NCBI GenBank assembly: GCA_031216915.1
Contig: CM062296.1
Coordinates: forward strand, 797,959,022 to 798,023,021
Source of the DNA: Pictodentalium vernedei
Lineage: Eukaryota > Mollusca > Scaphopoda > Dentaliida > Dentaliidae
DNA length: 64,000 nucleotides
Reading direction: 5' to 3'
Of this stretch, positions 34,132 through 45,679 are shown one piece after another (position 1 is the first letter of the stretch; every line of letters starts with the position of its first letter). A model generated the notes under the pieces. That model saw only the letters and a list, made by a program, of their open reading frames with translations, had not been told where the DNA came from and ran no database searches. Both the position numbers and the translations under genes were made by a program.

Positions 34132-34781
34132 GTCTGGGCCATTGGTAAGTATAAAAAATAGACCGATTAAATCGTCAGATGTGTACCCATAAGTGCAACT
34201 AGTAGAAAGCTGTATGATGGAGGGCCAAACCGGATGCCAACATTATGTACACCATACATGGTATGGGTACATATAGAAATGGATTGGAGTGTCTAATTTG
34301 ATGGATAAAGGGTTAATATCTCCAGATCAAATTATTAGATTTACATAAAAAACTATACAGCACAGCACATCAGTAACCCGAATACATATATAAAGTAACC
34401 TGATAATTGGATTAATATTTTTTGAGTTATCGCATGCCGAAGAAATGGATTGGAGGAGTTCTCAATTTGAAGGATAAAGGGTTAATATCACAGGATCAAA
34501 TTATCAGATTTACACCAAAAACTATACAGCTCGTCACATCAGTAACCTGAACACAAATATAACGTAAATTGACAATCCAAGCAATATTTTTCAAGTTATC
34601 GAATGCCAAATAAATGGATACAGATGCCGGACAGACGGATGGACAGACAAAGAATGGACAAACGACGGAGGGCCAACCCGGATGCCGGCATTATGTGTAC
34701 CATACATGGTATGGGTACACATAAAAATATACAAATTACTTTGAATTTAAAATATTTTTATACAACAACCAATGGCCCAGA
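34132..34781. repeat. E4 internal complementary region, interrupted
   Basis: 'gtctgggccattggtaagta' (34132-) complements the E4 left tip. 'acaaattactttgaa' and 'atttttatacaacaaccaat' (34731-34781) complete it and complement the right tip 'attggttgttgtataaaaa'. The private 'ttgttgt' and 'ggcc' variants occur in ICR and ITR alike. Confidence 0.8.
34161..34730 (+). mobile_element. H5: small tandem-core element inside the E4 ICR
   Basis: 'atgtgtacccata' near the 5' end and 'tatgggtacaca' near the 3' end form inverted ends. Two copies of a ~167-bp unit start 'aaatggattgga' (34277, 34444). A GGAC-like microsatellite (34630-34670) precedes a 3' hairpin 'gtaccatacatggtatgg'. It follows the same plan as H1, H3 and H4 with unrelated sequence. 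Confidence 0.65.
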
Positions 34782-35374
34782 CTAGCTGGATCGTAAAAAG
34801 GCTGGAGGACCAAGGACATAGAGGAAAATTCAATTACTCAATCACTTCTCAAAGGATATCTCCTACAGGAGAATAGGAGAGAAAGGAAAGGTTTATCGCA
34901 AATGAGAAAGACATAACACCAACAATGTAATTGAGCATTACATATTATATAATTCTCCATTTAATGCCAGCATAACCCATTATGCTAAATCGGTGAAGGG
35001 AAGCCAATATATAAAGACAGTCAAGAGATTGAGACTCTTTATACTCATTTAAAAGTGTCCGAGGATTGTATATTAATGCCCGTTAGACACGTGACATATA
35101 GAAAAGCTTCACAGTGAGCTACACTTTAAAAATAATACATAAATGAGACATATTTGCTTCACACTGAGATACACATTAAAACTATCCCAGCACCAACTCG
35201 GGACAACAGACAATGGAGGAGGTCTTCCCTTGCTTTTCACTATAAAGCCAGATGATAAGGGAACACCCCCCCCCCTTTCCCCTTGTTCTGAGGTACACGA
35301 CAACAGAATGAAAAGGGCAGCAGAACAGCATCACTTCTGGAACGGGTTGCCTAAATAACTATAGATGTAATCAT

Positions 35375-36418
35375 TTAGTGGACGACATTCTGAGCAACAG
35401 ACAGCGGACCTAAACATCTAAGGTCACTGGAGATGGACTCTAAATTTCTAAGGTAATACTTGGTAAATGTAGAAGGCTGTGACCAGTACGCAGCTTTCAT
35501 GAGATCAGTAATGACTATACTGATAGAATAAGCCCAAGAAGTGGACAGCGCTCTAACTTCATGAGCTGATATCTTATTTACAGAATGCTGATCCGAAGAT
35601 AGACTTTCATAGGCAATGCGTATTGCCAACTGAATCCATCTAGCAATAGAATGAACAAAAATATCTCTTCTGTTAGGAATCGATGAAAGAAAGAAGCGTT
35701 TTCTTCCTTTTCTTACAAACTCAGATCGGCGTTTATATATGCACATAGCACTGACTGGACAGTGGTAATAGACTCAGGCCGTTTATCTGGAGCCTGGTTC
35801 TTAGCCAAAAATCTCACTTCTGCAGTTAAAGTAATGGTATTACCAACACTATGGTAGTGAGATTCGTCAATAGATAAAGCATGAAGTTCACTAACTCTTC
35901 TAGCAGATGCAAAGGCTAAGAGAAACACTGTTTTGTAGGTCAAGAATTTGAAGCGTCAACAGAACCCAAGCCAAATTCCACTTAGGAATTAATCTGAGCG
36001 TTCTAGGTCTATTTATAGAGAAATTTCTAACCAGTTTGGATAATGAAACATTAGATCCAATTGCCAAGTTATCATGATGAGCGTAAGTGTCCGATAACAT
36101 AGACCTATAGCCCTCAATAGTGATGGGCTGCAGTTTGAGAATGTCAAACAGGTAGACCAGAAAGTTGGCAATATCTGGTATGGACGGATCATAGACGTCT
36201 ATCGACTGATCCTTACACCAATAGAAGATAACATTCCACTTTGCTGCGTAATTCAGCGAAGAGGAGGACCTCCTGCAGTTAGAAATTGCATCCACTGCTC
36301 GTCCTGTAAATTGCTTGCCGTGCAAGAAGGACTGCACAACGAAAATACGTGAAGGTTGAGACCTTCCGGGTTGTGATGCAGTTTGCGTGACTTCCCCTGA
36401 TAAAGAAGGTTCTCTCAC
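35375..36418 (-). pseudogene. E4 tyrosine recombinase
   Basis: Three frames in order. 36418-35900 holds the N-terminal domain ('TGRAVDAISNCRRSSSSL', 'NFSINRPRTLRLIPKWNLAW'). 35943-35713 holds the catalytic Arg region 'ASARRVSELHAL'. 35746-35375 holds the HxxR box 'SAHEVRALSTSWAY' and 'AAYWSQPSTFTKYYL' with the presumed nucleophilic Tyr. All catalytic landmarks of a DIRS YR are present, but two frameshifts (around 35940 and 35730) split it. The protein would integrate circular element DNA. Confidence 0.8.
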
Positions 36419-37143
36419 GGAGGAAGCTTCCTGGGAACATCAAATAACAGGCACCTGAGAATACTGATCCACGGTGTTTCTGTGACAACAGAGATGCTAC
36501 TAACAGAATCTTGGAACGAGACTGTTTGAATTTTAACAGAATCTGCTGAATCAATGGAGTTGGGGGATACACATATCCTATCATTCTGTCCCATGAGATT
36601 GACAGAGCATCTACTGCGTATGCTAGATGGTCTGGACATGGTGACACGTACATCTGAAACTGATTGTTGAGGTGTGTCGCGAATAAATCTATCATAGGTC
36701 TGAATACCCGCTTGCTGAGTGTCCATTTCGATGGCAACAGGTGACCTTTCCGGGAGAGCGAGTCTGCTAGTATGTTCAGATGACCCGGTATATGACAGAC
36801 CGATAGTTGAACATGATGATTCATGACATACAGAAGAATTTTCTCCGTTAATTCGCATAACAGAATCGAATGAGTGCCTTCCTGGTTCCTGATGTACGCT
36901 ACTACTGTCGAATTGTCCAACAATATCTGAACATGAGCGTCTGCTATAATGTGAATCCATTGTTGTAGCGCTAACTATATTGACATCATCTCTTGGATGT
37001 TTATGTGTTTTTCTAGGAACCGAGGGTCCCAAAGACCTGGCACTTACAGTCGGTCTGGCTCAGGGTTGCGCCCCAACCTGTTTGACTCACATCCGTCATA
37101 ATCGTGAAGGACGGATCCGACAGCTGCAGCAAAACTCCCTGAT
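36279..37143 (-). pseudogene. E4 RNase H and connection
   Basis: The frame 36279-36923 has 'NSTVVAYIRNQEGTHS', 'HIPGHLNILADSLSRKG' and 'YVSPCPDHLAYAVDALSI', aligning to E5 residues 284 onward. The segment with the first catalytic Asp lies at 36924-37143 and is out of frame with both neighbours. A frameshift therefore separates RT from RNase H. Confidence 0.75.
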
Positions 37144-38304
37144 TCACCACTGAATATCTGCCCAAATCTGGACCTTTTGTTTTACCAGATCCATTAAAAC
37201 AATACTGGTCTCAAGCGAATGCGTCTTCACACTCCAATTTTGAGTAAAGAATATCTGGAGGGGACATGTAGGCACGCGACCCATTGAAATAAGATCTGCA
37301 GACGCTCTGCACAACCCCATCAGTTGCATAAATTCCCTCGCTGTCAATGCGTCGGAGTGTAGACAAAAGCAAGCATAACAACTGACTAATTTCGCTCTGG
37401 GTAACGGCAGATGAACCAGATTGTTGTGAGTCTTGAAGCTCATTCCCAAGTAAATGAACGACTTGGACGGAGCTAAATCCGACTTCTTCTCGTTTACAAA
37501 GAAGCCGACATGCCGGAGCAAAAGAAGCAGACTCTGAACATCGTTCTGAAGAGTGGTTTTGTTGCCGTATCTCTGAAGAATGTCGTCCAAGTAAGCTGAC
37601 GTTACCACAGATGAATGAGCTCGGAAGTAAGACATTACCGAGTTTATTATTCGAGTGAAAACCCAGAGTGCCAGGTTCAGACCGAAGCACATCGCTTGGA
37701 ACTGATACACTATCCTTTGAACGGCGAACCGTAGGCACTTTCTGAATGCCGGATGTACCAGGACATGAAAGTACACATCCTTTAGATCTATACTTGCCGC
37801 ATAGTCATTCATTCGAATGCTCACCCTTACCAACCGAATGGTCTCCATATAGAACTTTGGCACTACGATAAGCTTGTTTATCCAGCTCAAGTCTATTACC
37901 GGTTGGAACGAGCCGTCTGGCTTCGGTACACGGAACATGTCACTGTGGAATCCTGGTGAATTTTGATTCTCGACGACCTCTATTGCTTCCTTTGATAAGA
38001 GAGACTGTACCTTCGATAGGAGAGACTCTCTTTTGCAAAGATTTGTCCACCGCTGACACATTGGTAGTGGTGGTTTCGCTCGGAAAGATAGCCGTAGGCC
38101 ATCCGAGACCACACTTTTCACCCACTGGTCTTCCATAATTGTTATCCAGTTTGTTGCGAATCTTGATAACCTTCTGCCAACTGGCGAGCAATAGAGGTCC
38201 AGACAATCACCTGTAGGACCTGCGAGGCTTGCGGGAGGTGAAACCATGTCCCCCTCACGAAGAGCCTCGAACCGCCGGCTTAGGGGCGTTTGACCAGTAG
38301 TCAT
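37144..38304 (-). pseudogene. E4 reverse transcriptase
   Basis: A 386-codon open frame. Residues 126-144 are 'VPKPDGSFQPVIDLSWINK'. D173 lies in 'SIDLKDVYFHV' (first catalytic Asp), 'FGLNLALWVFTRI' is at 207-219 and 'YLDD' at 238-241. It ends at 'WADIQW' before RNase H. This is the only RT in the window with the whole catalytic triad. The start is not clear, because the first ~100 residues overlap the SR/RG-rich Gag end of relatives in another frame. It makes cDNA from element RNA in the DIRS cycle. It is called a pseudogene because the frame is lost before RNase H. Confidence 0.8.
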
Positions 38305-38880
38305 GATCAGACCTACGCCCCCTTCCCGGGTCGCTGTATTGACAATCCCTAAGGTAATTATAGGAGGGTTTTCTATACCCTCGTGAGGAGTCCCCTTTTG
38401 ACGACTTCTGTCTGGAGCGTCTTCCTTTACTCTTTTCTGCTGTAGCGGGTCAATTAGATGCCGACTTTAGAAGCAGAGTATTAGATGCTTTCTTTGTAGC
38501 TTGGTCATAAACAAATGAAAGCTTGTCATCAAATATTTTGTGTCCGGATACCGGAGTGACCCTTAGAGAGTTTTTCACCTTGTCATCCATTAAGGATGAT
38601 GACGCAAGGGCACCGTCATGTCTGATTAACTCCAAATTAGCCACTGTTAAGGCAGAGTTATACATGGTAAACATAACTGCCCTGGAAGGAACTCTTAAAG
38701 CGGTACGAACGTCCTCAAATTCCTTCCCATTGAGACGCGACACCACTGCTCTTGAAAGGTGATCTGCATAAGACATAGTGTCCAAATTCGCTCCGTTTGA
38801 AGATATTGACGTCTCAATTGTGACCAAGTGAACTGTGAATGAGGCAGGCAAGGATAGCTAGATCCTCAGCACGTTCATCC
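38305..38880 (-). pseudogene. E4 Gag C-terminal fragment
   Basis: The frame 38450-38851 contains 'VANLELIRHDGALASSSLMD' and 'FVYDQATKKASNTLLLKSAS', matching E1 at 1875-2057. The rest of Gag is deleted: 38880-39100 passes quickly into the right non-coding arm. Confidence 0.65.
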
Positions 38881-39740
38881 AAACGCAGAGGGACTCTCTG
38901 TACATCTTCCCTGACCGTTTAAAATTAAGGTGGTCCAACAAACGGTAAACTTACTGAAGATGATGTCAAGAAACCGCCTTTTCTCTTCCCACTGGAGAGT
39001 TTGAATATGGCATTGTCTAAATGGGCCGAGGCCTGCGACACCTACCCAGACTGAACCGGTAAAGACAGAACTTTATTTGTCCAGATAAAGTCTGCACCCA
39101 ACGACGCCAGCGGTTTCCTTCTAGTAGTCCAAAATGCCTCAACACTCCTAGGATGAAGACGTAACCATGGGGAAATACAGAATAAACATTCTGTATAACA
39201 CGTCAAGCTCCAAAGAAATTTTATAAAAAAATTTCAATAAAATAAGCCAAAAAGCTTGGGAGTTTAACTGGAGGGTTTCAAGGAAGGATAGGGAAGGAAC
39301 ACTTAACAAACAGTGGAAAAATAATTAGCAAGAATGATGACGTCAGGCCCGTCCCGAAATTGGGAAACATGAAATAATTTATATTAAAATTATAAAGTTA
39401 TAGCCCTGAACGTTTCCAACCACCTTTGCTTCCTTCCATCATCCAAATGTGTCCTTGGATCCACCAATTCTACCATTGATTTGTGTCTGGCATCATTAAA
39501 ACTGAGATTTAAAAGCACAGATGTCAGTTTGTTGTTACTGACAGAAGGGCCAAACAAAGAATTATGGTTGGCGCCAATTTTGGTGTCTTCCTGGATACTG
39601 CACATGCGCAGTTCACAAAAGTATGGAGGACCAGATAGGACATGAAATTTTTGGTTTTGCATGCAAATTTTGGAGATTGGGGGGCAAAATTTGTGTTCGG
39701 CCCAGCTAGTCTGGGCCATTGGTTGTTGTATAAAAAAAAT

Positions 39741-40199
39741 AATATAAAAATATCCAGCGGTGTGATGTAGCAGACCATCTCTTAACAAATCAAATTACGA
39801 CAAGAGTAAAACACTGTTTTCAATCAATTAACAGTTAGATTCACCAACTGCTGACTGCACTGCCTTTGAAGTTATTGGATCTATTCTGATCAAGTTGGAA
39901 AAATCATGCGACAAAGATACATGGACTAACTGCCCTACAAACAGCACACTTAATTTCTTTTGTTTAAGAGTAACAGACGTCAATAAATTAATATTTATAT
40001 CCTCCCCCACCTATTGGCCATGGAATTTATAACCTAAACCTACTATTTGTTTCGAAGAAATATAATATACAGGTACCTGAATAATGAAAGTACGGCTCGT
40101 TTCAAAACAAAATGCTAAGTCACCAGCAGGGACATATTTTGGTTTGGAAGCAACATATCCTCCCCCTCCTCAAATAAAAGGCTGCTCGGCCACATGTCC
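39741..40199. other. Unassigned spacer
   Basis: No gene, no repeat shared inside the window. Confidence 0.5.
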
Positions 40200-40753
40200 C
40201 CGAAAAAACAAGTCGAAAAAGGGGCATAACTCTAGCGAAAATGATCGCTCCAAACTCATATTCGAACTTGACCTGTATTTTTACCCCAGAAAGTCACATA
40301 CTAAAATTCTTTCCAATCAAATAATCCTAACTGCAGTTATCATCTGGACACCGCAAATCTTGAAATTTCTAAGTCGAAAAAGGGGTATAACTCTAATAAA
40401 AATGATCGGTCTGAACCCATACTCAAACTTGACCTGTATTTTTACCCCAGAAAGTCACATACCAAAATTCTTTCTGATCAAATAATCCTAATTGGAGTTA
40501 TCATCAGGACACAGCAAAAATTGAATTTCTAATTGGAAAAAGGGGCATAACTCTAATAAAAAAAATCTGGCCAAACCCATATTCGAACTTGACCTGTGGT
40601 TTGGGCTAAGATGGTCAAATACCAAAATTGGTTCCAATCAAATGATCCAAACTGGAGTTATCATGGGGACACCAAGTGGGACGGACGCATGGATGCACGG
40701 ACGGTCGGACACCACTGATTTCTATAGTCCCCCCAAAAATTTTTTCGAGGGAC
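40200..40753 (+). mobile_element. H6: tandem-core element, ~160-bp unit
   Basis: Three and a half copies of a unit with 'aggggcataactcta', 'acttgacctgtatttttacc' and 'ggagttatcat', offset by 160-161 bp (40221, 40382, 40542). They end in a GGAC-rich stretch and a 3' hairpin 'tagtccccccaaaaattttt' pairing with 'cgagggac'. The hairpin resembles that of H1. The 5' end is unclear. Confidence 0.6.
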
Positions 40754-41275
40754 AAAAAATGTGTTATTATTACGGGCTTGAAACAAAATGAGGAAAATAA
40801 TGCTAAAATGAAAATTAATAAACCATGGCCTAAAATATTTGAACTACTTCGGGACTTGTGCTATCAGTTGGGACAAATCAATTGCCAGTATACCTTGGTA
40901 TTTCTGTTAATGCCGATTAAATACTGTGCAGCCCCAGTTACAATAATAGAAACAAGAGGACCCAGGGGGCCTGAGGGCGCTCACCTGACATGGTAGTCTA
41001 AATATCAAACCAGGCACTTGAATTGAGTAAGCTGCATACGCCCCTCCTGAGAATAGCATCTACCAACTAGATGAAGCGATTGTGTCCACACAATGCACAG
41101 GATTTTCCTTCTATTTTCAGTTCCTGTACTTTTACATCCCAAAATTAAGATAAACGCATAAAAAACAGATTTTGTTATTTTTGTTCAGAAATTTTCGAAG
41201 TCCCAAACAAAATATTTTCAGACTAAAATTTTTTTTCTCTTCTTCTTAAAGATGACCAAAACGCATAAAAATCCA
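40754..41275 (+). repeat. Spacer and truncated H3-family 5' end
   Basis: From 40951 the H3 start recurs ('caagaggacccagggggcct', 'gcgctcacctgacatggtag') but runs into unrelated A/T-rich DNA before a second start at about 41276. 40754-40950 has no assigned feature. Confidence 0.5.
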
Positions 41276-42648
41276 AACAAGAGGCCCCAAGGGGCCTGTG
41301 GGCGCTCACCTGATATGGTAGCCTAAATATCAACCCAGAGAATTGATTTCAACAAGTTGCATCTGCTCCTCATAAGAAAAGCTTATACCAAATATACAAA
41401 GATTCTGACCAGTCGATCTGAAAAAAAAAGATTTTTAAAGAATATTCCTCATATTGAACCAAGTTATAATTCAGGCTCCCACAGGGAGCCCATATATGAA
41501 CCCAGGGACTTGGCTTTAACAAACTTGAATCTCACCCCCCTAAGCATGCTGCATACCCAATATCAAAAGATTCTGGTTGGTGGATCTTGAGAAGAAGATT
41601 TTTAAAGAAATTTGCCTGAAATACACTAAGTTCAAATTCAGGCTCCTATACTTGAACAAAATTGAATCTCACCCCCTTGAGGATGCTGCATACCAAATAT
41701 CAAAACATTCCGACTGCTGGATCTGAAGAAGAAGATTTTTAAAGAAAATTTCTCATTTTGAACTAAGTTATCATTCGGGCTCCCACAGTGAGCCCTAATT
41801 TGGACCTAGGGACATGGCTTGAACAAACTTGAATCTCACCTCCCTGAGGATGCTGCATACCAAATATCAAAACATTCTAACTGCTGGATCTGAAGAAGAT
41901 TTTTAAAGAAAATTCCTCATTTTGAACTAAGTTATAATTCAGACCTCCGACAGTGAACCAAATATGAACCCAGGGACTTGGCTTGAACAAACTTGAAACT
42001 CACCCCCCAAGCATGCTGCATACCCAATATCAAAAGATTCTGCATGCTGGATCTTGAGAAGAAGATTTTTAAAGAAATTTGCCTGAAATGCGCTAAGTTC
42101 AAATTCAGGCTCCTATACTGAGCCCAAATATGAACCCAGGGGGCCGATTTAAACAAACTTGAATCAGATCCACCCCATAATGTTGCATACCAAATATCGA
42201 AAGATTCTTCCTGCTGGATCTTAAGAAGAAGATTTTTTAAGAAATTTGCCTGAAATGCACTAAGTTTGAATTCAGGCTTCTATAGTGAGCCCAAATATGA
42301 ATCCAGGGGGCTGATTTGAACAAACTTGAATCAGATCCACCCCATAATGCTGTATACCAAATATCAAATGATTCTGCCCACTTGTGCTGGAGAAGATGAT
42401 TTTTTAGTAATTTCTCAAATATACATCTGCTATCAGAGTTATGCCCCCCATGGAGCCCCAAGTGAGCATGTCCATTTCATTTGAACAAACTTGAATTGAC
42501 ATATGGTAATGAACATCCATACCAAGTTTCAAGCAAATCGACCTAGCGGTTTCAGAGGAGAAGTTGTTTGAAAAATGTTCACGACGCCGGACGACGATGG
42601 ACGACGGACGGCAAGTGATAAGTTTAGCTCCCTTCGGTGAGCTAAAAA
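41276..42648 (+). mobile_element. H3': H3-family tandem-core element
   Basis: The same 5' start and ~167-bp unit as H3, ending in 'gacggacggcaagtgataag' and 'agctcccttcggtgagctaa'. E3' begins directly after its 3' end, while E3 sits inside H3. The flanks of the two DIRS copies are thus different positions in the same repeat family. Confidence 0.65.
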
Positions 42649-42875
42649 GTTAAAAAATTTATAGTAATTTATATATTTTTTATACTTACCAATGACCCAG
42701 ACATAGCTGGTGCTAACTCTTAAAATATAGGGCCAAACACAAATTTTGCCCCCCAATCCCCAAAATTGGCATCTAAAACTAAAGAAAACATGTCCTGAAA
42801 GGCCCTCCACCCTTCGCCCCTACTGCGCATGCGCAGTGTCAAGGACGTTCCGAAATTGGCGCCATTAATCATTCT
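42649..42875. repeat. E3' left inverted terminal repeat
   Basis: Inverse at 49413-49616. The one non-shared difference noticed is 'aaattggcatc' here versus the expected 'aaatttgcatc', which looks like a mutation after insertion. Confidence 0.9.
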
Positions 42876-42950
42876 AATAACCAGTGCCTGGTAAGCGCTA
42901 TGTACTCAGCGGGGAGGCAAGAGTTCCCAACTCCTGGGAGGGCCATCCCC

Positions 42951-43032
42951 GTCTGGGTCATTGGTAAGTATAAAAAATATATAAATTACTATAAATTTTT
43001 TAACATTTTTATACTGTACCAATGACCCAGAC
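42951..43032. repeat. E3' internal complementary region
   Basis: Same sequence and layout as 22292-22373. Confidence 0.85.
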
Positions 43033-43699
43033 ATAGCTGAATAGTAAAAAGGCTGGAGGGCCAAGGACATAGAGCAAAATGGAATACGCTCAATAAAATA
43101 AAATAGAGTCATCCCCTGTAGGGAAAAGAAGTAATAGGCCTTACATGTATCTTTCTTATTTATGATAAATTAGAAAGATACAACACCTTCCAAAAATTGA
43201 GCTTCATACATCCATGTACTCTATTAATATCCAATATAATCCTTATACTAATAATTTTTAAAGTAAGCCAATAATAAAGTAAGTCTAGAGAATAGAGACT
43301 CTTATACTCCTAAAAGTGTCTGAGAATTGCATAATCATGTCCGTTGACATATGCAATATTCAAAAGCTATACTTTAAAAACTAAGACTTGAATGAATTTT
43401 ATAAACTTAAACTTCTCACTAAACAACCATCCCAATAACAGCTCAGAATTACTAACTCCGGAGGAGGTATCCCCTTGTTTTCATAGTAAAAACAGGTGAC
43501 CCAAGGGAACACCCTCCCCCCCCCCCCCCTTTTTCTTGCCCTGGGTCAAATAGCCCAGAGCGAAGAGGGCAGCCGAACGGAGACACTGCCGAAACAGACA
43601 GCCTACCTAGCTATAGTAGCAACTGTTAAGAGAATGACATTCTGAGCAGTAGATAATAGACCTAACAAAAGAGGCCTCAAGAAATTGACTCGATATTTC

Positions 43700-45520
43700 T
43701 AAGATAAAATTCATGAAAGTGGATGGCTGAGCGCAATGAGCGGCCTTCAAAAATCTATAATAGCGACACTATTAAAGTAAGCCCAAGAAGTAGAAGAACT
43801 CTTACTTCATGAGCCGAAATCTTAAGCACAACTGCTAAGTCAATGATATACCATAAGCAGCTAGTTAATAGAATCCATTAACAATAAAATGGAGCGTAAC
43901 GTCCTTCTACTAGACATCAAAGACAGAAGAAGCTTACGCCCTTGTAATAAACAGATATCTGTTTATAAATACATAAACTGTACCCGGAAAGAGTAAAGGC
44001 CTATGCCCATACGAAGACGGAAGGACCTTAAAATAATAGGTTCCGGATAATAGGAGCCTAACTCTTATGCAACAATCCAACCTAAATAGTAACGGAAGTA
44101 TTGATTCCGAAACTATGAAAGTGAAAATCATCCATCGATAGTGCATGAAACTCACTGACTCTACAGTAAAAGAGAAACCAAAAGAATTACTGTCTAAAAG
44201 GTCAGAATTTGAAAACTACTGTTTCCAGAGGCTCAAATGATTACTTAGCTAAATAAGAACCGAAGTTAAAATCCGTATAGGAATTTAATCTAAAGATTCT
44301 AAGTCTATTTATCAAAAAGTTACTAACTGACTTAGATAAAGAGACAAAAGACTCAATTGTAAACTATCGTAGAGTGCATAGGTATTAGGTAACATAAACC
44401 TATAACCTAAATAATAACAGGCTGCAGTAGATCTTGTGAAACAAGTATACTAAAAAATAGCAATGAGTAGTATGGAGGGATCAACAAAATGAACATAATG
44501 ATCCCTACACCACAACGGAAGAGCCTCCACTTTAGTCGCATAGAATAGCGAAGAAGAGGATCTCCTATAGTAAGAAATCGCGTCCAAAGCTCGTCCAGTA
44601 CAGTGCTTACAATGCAATACGGACCACACAACGGAATACATGAAGGTTGCGACCTTGCTGGTTGTGATAAAGATGACACGATTTACCCAGTGAAAAAGAT
44701 CCTCACATAGAGGAAGATTTCACGTTAAGACCCACAGTAGACAAGAGAGTAAATTACTCATGATCTCTGTGAAGATAGAGATGCTATCAACAGAAATGTA
44801 TTGTGGTTGTTTATCTTAGCAATACCTGCTAAAACAACAGCGCCGGAGGATACGCGTATCCCATCATTTCGTCCTATAGATCAATAGAGCGTTAACAGTA
44901 TTAGCTCAGAGATCTGGACAAGCCAACACATACGTCTGCAATTGATTAGCAAGCTGTGTCATAAATAAAACATCATTGGGCGCTCCCATAGATAGCAAAT
45001 CTGATTGAATACTTGTTTGTTGAGAGTCCATTCTGACAGCAACAAGCGACCCGTAAGACAATCAGACGACCCAGAATATGACGGACCAAAACTGAACTTG
45101 GTGTACTATAACCAACAGACGGATTCTTTCCATTAAATTGAATAACGGAAACGAAAGAGTGCCTCCCTGGTTCCGGAGATACGCCACTACTGTCGAATTA
45201 AAGGACAGGAATTTGGGCATGCGTTTCTGAATAATGTTCATGCAATGACATAAAGCAAGCCTAAAAAACATTATTCCGCGGAAGTTAAACTGATAGCTAA
45301 AAGACTGCGGAACCCAAAGACCCTGGCACTTCGAATCCGTAGGGATCAGTATATATCCCAATCTGTTTGACTGGCAACCGTAATAACAGCCACACTCGGG
45401 TCCGGCAACTGCGGCGGCACTCTCTGAGTCAACCACCGAATGTTTGCCCCAGTCTGAATCTCTTGTAACACTAGATAGACAAGAGAATGTATAAATCGAG
45501 CAATTCATGGATTGCCGGAA
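43700..45520 (-). pseudogene. E3' YR and RNase H remnants
   Basis: 'TGRALDAISYYRRSSSSL' lies in 44450-44641 and 'STVVAYLRNQGGT' in 45062-45508. Stops and the RT deletion correspond to those of E3, so they predate the split between the two copies. Confidence 0.65.
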
Positions 45521-45679
45521 AGTTGCCGTCGAAGAGAAGCTCCTCCGAGAACGAAGCGACTCTGAGAGAGTTCTTAACCTTACTATCCACGCGTGTGGAT
45601 GTAGCTAGGGCTGCGTCACGTCTAACCAACTCCAATCAGCCACTGAAGGGCGGAGTTATACGTGAACAAACTACTGCCC

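Larger units (their letters stand above)
33821..39740 (-). mobile_element. E4: DIRS-like retrotransposon with best-preserved RT
   Basis: Left ITR about 33821-34060, ICR 34132-34160 plus 34731-34781 (split by H5), right ITR about 39557-39740. The minus-strand genes are a Gag C-terminal piece, RT, RNase H and YR. The ends are a variant of the E1/E3 family, with 'ccaatggcccagac' in place of 'ccaatgacccagac' and 'ttgttgt' in the right tip. The 5' part of Gag is missing. 34790-35370 is non-coding. Confidence 0.85.
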